Position numbers and translations under genes: made by a program. From Hyphomicrobiales bacterium (GTDB lineage Bacteria; Pseudomonadota; Alphaproteobacteria; Rhizobiales; Hyphomicrobiaceae): a stretch of 16,128 nt of DNA. How positions within the stretch are numbered: the stretch's first letter is position 1; each line of letters begins with the position of its first letter. Below the pieces are notes generated by a model. That model saw only the letters and a program-made list of their open reading frames with translations, was not told the origin of the DNA and did not search any database. Location: assembly GCA_017304275.1 (NCBI GenBank), contig JAFKKW010000211.1, forward strand, positions 1-16,128, in the 5' to 3' direction. Positions 1-7,056 of the stretch are shown here, piece after piece.

Positions 1-10
1 GCAACTCTTC

Positions 11-33
11 GCCTCTCCCCGGCGGGGAGAGGC
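11..33. repeat. Perfect palindrome, REP-like element
   Basis: Arms of 10 bp (11-20 and 24-33, GCCTCTCCCC against its complement) surround a 3-base loop. The following bases to about 75 contain a weaker CTTCC/GGAAG pairing and a G-rich run, GTGAGGGGG. This arrangement resembles dispersed intergenic palindromes of Proteobacteria. It lies downstream of lpdA and may also stop or stabilise transcripts, although no T-run follows it. Confidence 0.65.
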
Positions 34-127
34 CGACTTCCGAGCATCGCGAGGAAGGCGGGTGAGGGGGAGGAGCCGATTCCGGCTAAGTCGGAAACAC
101 TCTAGAGCCGTTCCCTCGCCTATGTCA

Positions 128-145
128 GGCCGGGCTTGACCCGCC
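128..145. repeat. Imperfect hairpin just downstream of lpdA
   Basis: CGGG (131-134) pairs with CCCG (140-143) around a five-base loop, and GG/CC extend the stem past a one-base bulge. The element, with its flanking CCATCCAGG, resembles a repeat frequent between genes in Hyphomicrobiales. It begins 28 bp after the lpdA stop codon, so it could act as a transcript end or a 3' stabiliser. No U-tract is visible on the lpdA strand, so a classical intrinsic terminator is not supported. Confidence 0.4.
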
Positions 146-172
146 CATCCAGGACCCACGCGTAGCCATGCG

Positions 173-1606
173 CTAGGAGGCAGGCCGCTTGGCCGGCGGC
201 AGGTCGGTGGCCGTTCCCTCTAGAACCTCGGCAGCCATGCCGATCGATTCCGATAGGGTGGGATGCGGATGGATGGTCTTGCCGATGTCGGCGGCGTCCG
301 CGCCCATCTCGATGGCGAGCGCGACCTCGCTGATGAGGTCGCCCGCATGCGCGCCGACGATGCCGCCGCCGATGATGCGCTTGCTCTCCGCATCGAACAG
401 AAGCTTCGTGAAGCCCTCGTCGCGCCCCATCGCGATGGCACGTCCCGAAGCGGCCCACGGGAAGACGGCCTTCTCGAATGCCGCGCCGTCGGCCTTGAGC
501 TCATCCTCCGCGCGTCCGACCCAGGCGATCTCGGGGTCCGTATAGGCAACGGATGGGATGACGCGCGCATCGAAGTACGAGGGCTTGCCCGCTGCCGCCT
601 CGGCCGCGACGTGCCCCTCGTGCACCGCCTTGTGGGCCAGCATCGGCTGGCCTGCGATATCGCCGATGGCGAAGATGTGCGGAACATTGGTGCGCATCTG
701 CCGGTCGACCGGCACGAAGCCCTTGGCGTCGACGGTCACGCCCGCCTGTCCGGCGCCGATGCGTTGTCCGTTCGGGCTCCGGCCGACGGCGACCAGCACC
801 AGATCGTAGACCTGCGCTCCCTCGGGCGCACCCTCCCCTGCGAAGCGCACGTGGACGCCGTCGCGCTTGGCATTGGCGCCCACCGTCCGCGTCTTGAGCA
901 TGATGCGGCTGAAGCGGCCGGCGTTGTACTTCTGCCAGACGCGCACGAGATCGCGGTCGGCGCCCGCCATCAGTCCGTCGAGCATCTCCACCACGTCGAT
1001 CTTGCTGCCAAGCGCGGCATAGACGGTCGCCATCTCGAGCCCGATGATGCCGCCGCCGATGACCAGCATGCGCTTCGGGATCAGGGGCAGCGCCAGCGCG
1101 CCCGTGGAGGAGACGACGCGTGGATCGTCGGGCAGGAACGGCAGTGAGACTGCTTCCGACCCCGCGGCGATGATCGCGTGTTTGAACTGGATCGGGACCG
1201 TACCGCCCTTGCTGAGCGCGACCTGGAACTGGTGAGGGTCGCGGAACGCGCCCTTGCCCTGGACGACGGTGACCTTGCGCATCTTGGCCATGCCCGCGAG
1301 TCCGGTCGTGAGCTTGCCGACCACGGCATCCTTGTGCGCGCGCAGCTTGTCGAGGTCGATACGCGGTGCCCCGAACCCGACGCCATGCTTTGAGAACGCT
1401 GCCGCTTCCGTGATCAGCGAGGCGACGTGCAACAGCGCCTTCGAGGGAATGCAGCCGACATTGAGGCACACGCCGCCGAGCGTCGGATCGCGCTCGATCA
1501 GCACCGTCTTGAGACCGAGGTCGGCGGCCCGGAACGCGGCCGAATAACCGCCCGGACCCGCCCCCAGAACGGCCACGTCGCAAGTGATCGTATCGTCTTG
1601 TGTCAC
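173..1606 (-). CDS. lpdA: Dihydrolipoyl dehydrogenase (E3)
   Basis: This flavoprotein reoxidises the dihydrolipoyl groups of 2-oxo acid dehydrogenase complexes and passes the electrons to NAD+. The 477-residue protein has the usual E3 length and order: an N-terminal FAD site (GAGPGG, residues 15-20), the redox disulfide in GGVCLNVGCIPSK (Cys47 and Cys52), an NAD-binding GGGIIG (184-189), a second FAD contact in AIGD, and a C-terminal dimerisation domain with the catalytic HPHPTLSE pair (His448 and Glu453). There is no N-terminal lipoyl domain, unlike some E3 fusions. The start is GTG; only a weak purine-rich stretch precedes it, but no other start fits the FAD motif. It lies 247 bp after aceF on the same strand, so it probably serves this pyruvate dehydrogenase and may share its transcript. 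Confidence 0.96.
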   Translation of the reverse strand: MTQDDTITCDVAVLGAGPGGYSAAFRAADLGLKTVLIERDPTLGGVCLNVGCIPSKALLHVASLITEAAAFSKHGVGFGAPRIDLDKLRAHKDAVVGKLTTGLAGMAKMRKVTVVQGKGAFRDPHQFQVALSKGGTVPIQFKHAIIAAGSEAVSLPFLPDDPRVVSSTGALALPLIPKRMLVIGGGIIGLEMATVYAALGSKIDVVEMLDGLMAGADRDLVRVWQKYNAGRFSRIMLKTRTVGANAKRDGVHVRFAGEGAPEGAQVYDLVLVAVGRSPNGQRIGAGQAGVTVDAKGFVPVDRQMRTNVPHIFAIGDIAGQPMLAHKAVHEGHVAAEAAAGKPSYFDARVIPSVAYTDPEIAWVGRAEDELKADGAAFEKAVFPWAASGRAIAMGRDEGFTKLLFDAESKRIIGGGIVGAHAGDLISEVALAIEMGADAADIGKTIHPHPTLSESIGMAAEVLEGTATDLPPAKRPAS

Positions 1607-1655
1607 GACGCGGCCCGCCCCTGCGTGAGTGAAAGCGGCATGCGATCATCCCGCC

Positions 1656-1685
1656 GTGTCTGGGCACAGGCCTTCGCCGGTGTGA
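1656..1685. repeat. Dispersed repeat copy, degenerate, in the aceF-lpdA gap
   Basis: GTGTCTGGGCACAGGCCTTC and the bases that follow, to TGTGAC, are the inverted and diverged partner of the copy at 1723-1758. Read on the minus strand it aligns as GTCA-CACCGGCGAAGGCC-TG-CCCAGACAC. The internal stem (CACAGGC against GCCGGTG) has one mismatch. Translations of such repeats give the string QAFAGVT, a common sign of this repeat type in noncoding DNA. Confidence 0.6.
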
Positions 1686-1722
1686 CGTAGAGGTTGGGCA
1701 GACGGCGCACCGAAAGGGAGAC

Positions 1723-1758
1723 GTCATCCCGGCGGAGGCCGGGATCCAGACACGCATG
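1723..1758. repeat. Dispersed palindromic repeat in the aceF-lpdA gap
   Basis: ATCCCGGC (1726-1733) pairs perfectly with GCCGGGAT (1738-1745) around a GGAG loop, followed by CCAGACACGCATG. In one frame it translates to WIPASAGMT, the familiar signature of an abundant alphaproteobacterial intergenic repeat. An 11-base tail, GACACGCATGA, occurs twice (1749-1759 and 1764-1774). With the inverted copy at 1656-1685 it fills most of the 247-bp gap between aceF and lpdA and could form RNA structures that set the relative expression of the two genes. Confidence 0.7.
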
Positions 1759-1853
1759 AATGGGACACGCATGACCGGGACGCAGAGGCGCCCTTCCCGA
1801 ACGAGCCAGGACGTGCCGGCAAACGAGGTCGCGTGCTGACATCGATGGACCCC

Positions 1854-3146
1854 CTAAAGCACGAGCTGGCGTACGTCTTCGAGGATGACGGCGAGCCGGC
1901 GCGCAAACCGCGCGGCCTCCGCTCCATCGATGACGCGGTGATCGTAGCTGAGCGAGAGCGGCAGCATGAGCCGCGGCTGGAACGCGGTGCCGTCCCACTT
2001 CGGCTTGGTCTGGGCGCGCACGACGCCGAGGATCGCCACCTCCGGCGCGTTGATGATCGGCGTGAACCCCGTCCCGCCGATGCCGCCGAGGCTCGAGATC
2101 GAGAATGTGCCGCCCTGGATGTCCGCCGGCGCGATCTTCCCCTCGCGCATCCGCTGCGACACCGCGCCGATCTCCTGCGAGAGTTCGACGATGCCCTTGC
2201 GGTCCACGTCGCGGATAACCGGCACGACCAGCCCGTCCTTGGTATCGACGGCGATGCCGAGGTGATAGTAGCGCTTGAGGATCAGGCTCTCCTTGTCGGG
2301 CGCCAGCGAGGCGTTGAATTCGGGGAATTCCTTGAGCGCCACCACGCTGGCCTTCATGATGAAGGCGAGCAGTGTCACGCGGTAGCCCTTCTCCTTGGCG
2401 GCCTCGTCGAGGGATTTTCGATAGGCTTCGAGGTCCGTGATGTCGGCTTCGTCGCCGTGCGTCACATGCGGGATGTTGAGCCACGCGCGATGCAGGTGCG
2501 GCCCGCCGAGCCGCTTGAGGCGTGACAGGGCCTTGGTCTCGATCGGCCCGTACTTGGAGAAGTCCTGCGCCGGGATCTCCGGGATGCCGGCGCCACCGCC
2601 TGCTCCTCCGCCGAGCGCGCGCTTGACGTCGTCCTTTGTGATGCGGCCTTTCTCGCCGGTGCCCTTGAGCTTGGTGAGATCGATGTCGAGCTCGCGCGCG
2701 AGCCGCCGTACCGACGGGCTCGCATGCACGTCGCCGAAGTCGACGCCGAGCGGCAACGGCACGCGCGTTCGCGCGCCGCCTGTGTCGTCGGCTGTCGCGC
2801 CGGAGCGCTCGGCCTGCGGGGCTGCGCGCATCTCGGTTTGCTTTGGCTCAGGCGACGCGTCCGCCTTGGCCGCGGGCTTCGCGTCTTCCGCGGTCTCGGC
2901 CTCTTCCGCGTCGGACGCGAGCCGCACGAGCGCCGATCCTTCACTCACCTTGTCACCGACGCGGACCAGAACCTCCGCGATCTCGCCCGCCTGCGGTGCC
3001 GGAACCTCCATGGCGGCCTTGTCGCTCTCGAGCGTGACGATCGGATCGTCGGGCTTGATCGTGTCGCCCGGCTTCACGTGCACCTCGATGATGGGCACGT
3101 CTTTGTAGTCGCCGATGTCGGGAACCTTCACGTCGATGACGGACAT
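1854..3146 (-). CDS. aceF: Pyruvate dehydrogenase E2, dihydrolipoamide acetyltransferase
   Basis: E2 forms the core of the pyruvate dehydrogenase complex and moves the acetyl group from E1 to CoA. The 430 residues show one lipoyl domain (about 1-78) with the lipoylated Lys43 in ESDKAAME, an Ala/Glu/Pro-rich linker (about 80-135), a peripheral-subunit-binding domain (about 141-178, SPSVRRLARELDID through ITKDDV), a glycine-rich hinge, and the catalytic domain (about 195-430) with the active-site DHRVIDG (His403, Asp407). Only one lipoyl domain is present, whereas E. coli AceF has three. The ATG at 3146 is chosen because AAGGA lies about 6 bases upstream; an in-frame GTG seven codons earlier lacks this. 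It starts 13 bp after the aceE stop, which supports an operon. Confidence 0.95.
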   Translation of the reverse strand: MSVIDVKVPDIGDYKDVPIIEVHVKPGDTIKPDDPIVTLESDKAAMEVPAPQAGEIAEVLVRVGDKVSEGSALVRLASDAEEAETAEDAKPAAKADASPEPKQTEMRAAPQAERSGATADDTGGARTRVPLPLGVDFGDVHASPSVRRLARELDIDLTKLKGTGEKGRITKDDVKRALGGGAGGGAGIPEIPAQDFSKYGPIETKALSRLKRLGGPHLHRAWLNIPHVTHGDEADITDLEAYRKSLDEAAKEKGYRVTLLAFIMKASVVALKEFPEFNASLAPDKESLILKRYYHLGIAVDTKDGLVVPVIRDVDRKGIVELSQEIGAVSQRMREGKIAPADIQGGTFSISSLGGIGGTGFTPIINAPEVAILGVVRAQTKPKWDGTAFQPRLMLPLSLSYDHRVIDGAEAARFARRLAVILEDVRQLVL

Positions 3147-3159
3147 GCGTCTTCCTTGT

Positions 3160-5844
3160 CTATGCACGCGCCGGGTCGGTCTTCTCCGGATCGATGCCGT
3201 ACTTTGCGATCGCCTCGACCACCTTGGACGAGGGGAGCTTGTTGTCGTCGGCCAGCGCCTTCAAGGCGGCCACGGCCACGAAGTGCCGGTCCACCTCGAA
3301 GTGCTGCCGAAGCCGCCGTCGCGTGTCGGAGCGCCCGAACCCGTCCGTGCCGAGCACCTGGAAGGGGCCGCGCACGAAGGGGCCGATCTGGTCCGCGAAC
3401 AGCTTCACATAGTCGGTCGAGGCCACCGTCGGCGCGTCTCCGCGCGCGGCGAGGCACTGTGTGACGTAGGGCACGCGCGGCGTCTCGGCCGGGTGCAGCA
3501 TGTTCCAGCGCTCGACGGCCAGCGCTTCGCGCCTGAGCTCCGTGAAGCTCGTCACGCTCCAGATGTCGGCCGCGATGCCGAAGTCCTGCGCCAGCAGCTC
3601 CGCTCCCGCGATCACCTCGTTCAGGATCGCGCCTGATCCCATAAGCTGCACCTTGGGTCCGCCGGCCGCATCCGTGCTCTTCAGAAGGTACATGCCGCGC
3701 ACGATTCCCTCTTCCGCACCTTCGGGCATGGCGGGATGCGCGTAGTTCTCGTTGAGGGCGGTGATGTAGTAGAACACGTCCTCCTGATCGCCGAGCATGC
3801 GCTTCAGGCCGTGCTGGATGAGGACCGCCAGCTCGTAGCCGTAGGTCGGATCGTAGGAGAGGCAGTTCGGGATCATCGCCGACAGGATGTGGCTGTGCCC
3901 GTCCTGATGCTGCAGCCCCTCGCCGTTGAGCGTCGTCCGCCCGCTGGTGCCGCCGATGAGGAAACCGCGCGCACGGATATCGCCCGCCGCCCAGGCGAGA
4001 TCGCCAATGCGCTGGAAGCCGAACATCGAGTAGTAGATGAAGAACGGCAGCATCGGCACGTTCGAGGACGAGTAGGAGGTCGCGGCCGCCATCCACGACG
4101 CCATGCCGCCCGCCTCGCTGATGCCCTCCTGCAGCATCTGCCCGCTGCGGTCCTCCTTGTAGAACATGAGCTGCTCGGCGTCCTCCGGCCGGTAGAGCTG
4201 TCCCACCTGGCTGTAGATGCCGAACGTGCGGAACATGCCCTCCATGCCGAACGTGCGGCTCTCGTCCGGCACGATCGGAACGATGTGCTTGCCGAGCGCC
4301 TTGTCGCGAAGCAGCTTGGTCAGGCACTGCACGAACACCATCGTGGTCGAGATCGCGCGACCTTCCGAGCCCTTGAGCTGCGCGTCGAACAGCGACAGCG
4401 GTGGAGGATCGAGCTTGAACGTGGTCTTGGTGCGCCGCTTCGGAAGGTAGCCGCCGAGCGCCGCGCGCCGCTCCTTGAGATAACGAAGCTCCTCGCTCCC
4501 GTCCGGAAACGTGACGAACGGCATCGTCTCGAGATCGTCGTCCGTGAGCGTCACCTTGAACCGGTCGCGGAAGCTTTTAAGCGCATCGAGCGCCATCTTC
4601 TTCTGCTGGTGGGCGATCATCTGTCCTTCGCCTGCGGTGCCCATGCCGTAGCCCTTGACGGTCTTGGCGAGGATGACGGTCGGCTGGCCGGTATGCCGGG
4701 TCGCTTCCGCATAGGCGGCATAGACTTTTCGGGGATCGTGGCCGCCGCGCGTGAGTGACCAGATCTGGTCGTCCGTCCAGTCCGCGACCAGCGCCGCCGT
4801 CTCGGGGTAGCGCCCGAAGAAGTTCTTCCGGATGTAGGCGCCGTCCTTGCTCTTGAAGTCCTGGTACTGCCCGTCGTTGCACTCTTCCATGAGCTGGCGC
4901 AGGCGGCCCGTCGTGTCGCGGGCCAGCAGCGGGTCCCAGTTCGCGCCCCAGATCACCTTGATGACGTTCCAGCCGGCGCCACGGAAGCCGCCCTCGAGCT
5001 CCTGGATGATCTTGCCGTTGCCACGCACAGGCCCGTCGAGCCGCTGCAGGTTGCAGTTGATGACGAAGATCAGGTTGTCGAGCTTCTCGCGCCCCGCGAG
5101 CGAGATCGCGCCGAGGCTCTCCGGCTCATCCATCTCGCCGTCGCCGCAGAACACCCACACATGGCGGTTCGCGGTGTCGGCAAGCTTGCGGTCGTGCAGA
5201 TACTTGAGGAAGCGGGCCTGGTAGATGGCCATGATCGGCCCGAGCCCCATCGAGACGGTCGGGAACTGCCAGAACTCCGGCATCAGCCACGGGTGCGGAT
5301 AGGAGGGAAGCCCCTTGCCGCCCGTCTCCTGGCGGAAATGGGTGAGCTGATCCTCTGTCAGGCGCCCCTCGAGGAACGCCCGCGCATAGATGCCGGGTGA
5401 GGAATGCCCCTGGATGAACAGCAGGTCGCCGCCATGATCCTCGCTCGCGCCATGCCAGAAATGCATGAAGCCCGTATCGTAGAGCGTCGCCGCCGACTGG
5501 AAGCTCGCGATATGGCCCCCAAGCTCGCTCGTCTCCTTGTTGGCGCGCAATACCATCGCCAGCGCGTTCCACCGGATCGCCGAGCGGATCCGGTTCTCGA
5601 TCGCGCGGTCGCCGGGATGCGGCGTCTCCTTGTGCGGTGGAATGGTGTTGATATAGGCGGTGTGCGCCGCGAACGGCACCCGTGCGCCCTGCCGGCGCGC
5701 CATGCCGACCGTCTTGCCGAGCAGGAAATCGGCGCGCTCGCTGCCTTCGAATGCCATCACCGAGCTGATCGCGTCGATCCACTCGCGCGCCTCCGGATCA
5801 TCCTCTCCGCCGCCGTCGTGGATTTCGAGAACTGTCCTCGCCAT
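3160..5844 (-). CDS. aceE: Pyruvate dehydrogenase E1 component, homodimeric type
   Basis: E1 uses thiamine diphosphate to decarboxylate pyruvate and reductively acetylate the lipoyl arm of E2. The protein is 894 residues, close to the 887 of E. coli AceE, and is of the single-chain homodimeric class rather than the alpha/beta class. The ThDP-binding motif begins GDGEMDEPESLG (234-245) and ends near NCNLQRLDG (263-271). The loop RGGHDPRKVY (His369) matches the mobile active-site loop of AceE, and the C-terminal third carries the transketolase-like domains. The ATG at 5844 is chosen because AGGGAG lies about 9 bases upstream and MARTVLEIHD begins the conserved part; an in-frame TTG 32 codons earlier is unlikely. 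It is the first gene of the aceE-aceF-lpdA group. Confidence 0.95.
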   Translation of the reverse strand: MARTVLEIHDGGGEDDPEAREWIDAISSVMAFEGSERADFLLGKTVGMARRQGARVPFAAHTAYINTIPPHKETPHPGDRAIENRIRSAIRWNALAMVLRANKETSELGGHIASFQSAATLYDTGFMHFWHGASEDHGGDLLFIQGHSSPGIYARAFLEGRLTEDQLTHFRQETGGKGLPSYPHPWLMPEFWQFPTVSMGLGPIMAIYQARFLKYLHDRKLADTANRHVWVFCGDGEMDEPESLGAISLAGREKLDNLIFVINCNLQRLDGPVRGNGKIIQELEGGFRGAGWNVIKVIWGANWDPLLARDTTGRLRQLMEECNDGQYQDFKSKDGAYIRKNFFGRYPETAALVADWTDDQIWSLTRGGHDPRKVYAAYAEATRHTGQPTVILAKTVKGYGMGTAGEGQMIAHQQKKMALDALKSFRDRFKVTLTDDDLETMPFVTFPDGSEELRYLKERRAALGGYLPKRRTKTTFKLDPPPLSLFDAQLKGSEGRAISTTMVFVQCLTKLLRDKALGKHIVPIVPDESRTFGMEGMFRTFGIYSQVGQLYRPEDAEQLMFYKEDRSGQMLQEGISEAGGMASWMAAATSYSSSNVPMLPFFIYYSMFGFQRIGDLAWAAGDIRARGFLIGGTSGRTTLNGEGLQHQDGHSHILSAMIPNCLSYDPTYGYELAVLIQHGLKRMLGDQEDVFYYITALNENYAHPAMPEGAEEGIVRGMYLLKSTDAAGGPKVQLMGSGAILNEVIAGAELLAQDFGIAADIWSVTSFTELRREALAVERWNMLHPAETPRVPYVTQCLAARGDAPTVASTDYVKLFADQIGPFVRGPFQVLGTDGFGRSDTRRRLRQHFEVDRHFVAVAALKALADDNKLPSSKVVEAIAKYGIDPEKTDPARA

Positions 5845-5956
5845 TAGATCGGCTCCCTGCAGTGAGGCTGCGACCCGAACGCGTCCTCTCTTGTATACTG
5901 CGTGCAGCGGCGCATGACGCGCCCTTTCATGCCGCACCAACCGTTATCCGCACCGA

Positions 5957-5998
5957 GTCTTCCAGAAACGGGATAACGTCTTCCGGAAAAAGTATAAC
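5957..5998. promoter_or_regulatory. Two tandem 21-bp direct repeats upstream of aceE, candidate operator
   Basis: Units 5957-5977 and 5978-5998 match at 17 of 21 positions; both begin GTCTTCC, share GAAA, and end ATAAC. The period of 21 bp is two helical turns, so two protein dimers could bind on one DNA face. CGTTATCC (5942-5949) is an inverted match to GGATAACG (5971-5978), adding a possible third site. The block lies about 110-155 bp upstream of the aceE start, a suitable place for an operator. The binding protein is unknown. Confidence 0.4.
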
Positions 5999-6341
5999 GT
6001 CACGCCGAGAGGGAGGTTGCGGCTGCGATCGACTGCCCCACGGGCCACACGAAGCTCCGATTGCGGCGCCTGGTCACGAGATGAGCGCAGGCCAGCAGCT
6101 ACCCGCTGCAGGGTTGCCCGACCACCGCCGGTTGCTCCTCGGTGTTGAGCCTTGGCTATGGAGCACCGGACGTTGCGGACCTGGACTCGCAGTACCGCCG
6201 GACGAGCGCCCCGGCTGAATCCGAAAAAAGCCAGCAAACGGAGCGACTCAGCGCATGATAGCTGCTCATCTACAGAGCGTTGTCTAGTCCGATGCAACTG
6301 GAAGCCCACTGACGCGTTTAATAGAATGTTACCGGCTGTGT

Positions 6342-6403
6342 GGTTTGGTGAAACCGATAATTTGTTGCGCTTTGACCAAGACTTAAAGACAATAATTTAC
6401 TAT
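6342..6403 (+). promoter_or_regulatory. Candidate promoter and operator for the small membrane protein gene
   Basis: GGTTT-GGTG-AAACC (6342-6355) is a perfect inverted repeat with a 4-base spacer. Just after it lies TTGACC (6372-6377), a good -35 match, and then AT-rich sequence with only weak -10 candidates (TTTACT at 6396, TACTAT at 6398). The whole block lies 57-118 bp before the start codon at 6460. The arrangement of operator and promoter is plausible but unproven. Confidence 0.3.
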
Positions 6404-6459
6404 TCGCTATTGCAATACAGTACGCAGAGCTTGGCGGGGCAGAACGAAGGAACGGCGCG

Positions 6460-6771
6460 ATGCTTTGGCTTGCTTTGATCGCAGGCGCAGGTGGATTTCT
6501 AATTGGTCTGTACCTGTTTCGCGTGCAGGCGATAATTGCAGCTTCTGCAACTCTAATCCCGATTTGCATTTGTATTGCCCCGATCATGGAATGGAACCTG
6601 CTGGGGACCGCAATCGGCGTGCTGACGCTCGGGACGGCACTTCAAGGTGGCTATCTGGTCGGTGCGGGAATGACCGGTGTTTGGTCCAAAATGAGGGCCG
6701 CTGAGTCAGCCTCCGTTCCAATGCAACGATCGCCGCGCGTCGCCCGCGTCCAAAGCAGTTCGCGAGTCTGA
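6460..6771 (+). CDS. Small hydrophobic membrane protein, unknown function
   Basis: The 103-residue protein has three likely membrane helices: about residues 2-20 (LWLALIAGAGGFLIGLYLF), 24-42 and 46-69. A polar, basic tail of roughly 30 residues follows. The segment ALQGGYLVGAG at the end of helix 3 resembles small uncharacterised alphaproteobacterial membrane proteins that often lie near exopolysaccharide loci; that likeness is from memory. No enzymatic motif is visible. The start is well supported: AAGGA lies 8 bases before the ATG, and an AT-rich promoter-like region lies upstream. The glycosyltransferase follows 285 bp later on the same strand, too far for a confident operon. A role in assembling or tuning polysaccharide export is a guess from context. 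Confidence 0.7.
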   Translation: MLWLALIAGAGGFLIGLYLFRVQAIIAASATLIPICICIAPIMEWNLLGTAIGVLTLGTALQGGYLVGAGMTGVWSKMRAAESASVPMQRSPRVARVQSSSRV

Positions 6772-7007
6772 CGCATCGAGCGCCCTTCTCTGATTTTTGC
6801 ATGCGAGCCCCTGAGTGAGCGTCCGACGTATGCGCCGAGCGATCATTCTAGGTGTGTTTGCGAATTCACTGTTGCCGCTCGTTAGGCCGGTGGGCTACAG
6901 CATAGCGGCGCGTGGGGTGCGAAGCGACCGATGATGACGCAGGCTTATGCGCGGTGGAGCGTTTGGCAACACGTCGTCCCGGCAGTCGGGTAAAGCTCTC
7001 CTGAGAA

Positions 7008-7039
7008 AGCACGTCTTCGGCCGACTGAGCACGTTTTCG
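7008..7039. repeat. Short direct repeats ahead of the glycosyltransferase start
   Basis: AGCACGTCTTCG (7008-7019) and AGCACGTTTTCG (7028-7039) differ at one base and are spaced by 20 bp. They end 17 bp before the ATG of the glycosyltransferase, which has no clear Shine-Dalgarno sequence. They may be a transcription-factor site or part of the 5' leader; chance duplication is also possible. Confidence 0.3.
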
Positions 7040-7056
7040 AATTCAAAGCCTCAATC

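Larger units (their letters stand above)
5845..6459. other. Gene-free divergent region between aceE and the small membrane protein gene
   Basis: These 615 bases hold no open reading frame with coding character on either strand. They separate the minus-strand aceE from a plus-strand gene, so both promoters should lie here. The aceE side holds the 5-bp inverted repeat GGCGC-ATGAC-GCGCC (5909-5923) and the 21-bp direct repeats described separately. Composition falls sharply to the right: positions 6361-6420 contain only 20 G or C in 60, far below the dehydrogenase genes. Confidence 0.6.

Noticed and set aside
1..75. Possible CRISPR or tandem array from the repeated G+C-rich palindromes
   Set aside because: Only one palindrome with a degenerate neighbour is present; there is no regular repeat-spacer pattern.
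263..1147. Long plus-strand frame of 294 codons opposite lpdA
   Set aside because: It is a shadow of the high-G+C lpdA gene, which has every E3 motif on the other strand.
3736..4758. Plus-strand frame of 340 codons opposite aceE
   Set aside because: Arg/His/Glu-rich translation typical of the antisense of a high-G+C gene; aceE itself is unmistakable.
5944..6309. 121-residue minus-strand frame in the aceE upstream region
   Set aside because: It crosses the 21-bp repeats, has no family resemblance and no plausible start signal.
6152..6478. 108-residue plus-strand frame overlapping the start of the small membrane protein gene
   Set aside because: It reads through the AT-rich promoter-like block and lacks coding character; the 6460 start has a proper ribosome-binding site.
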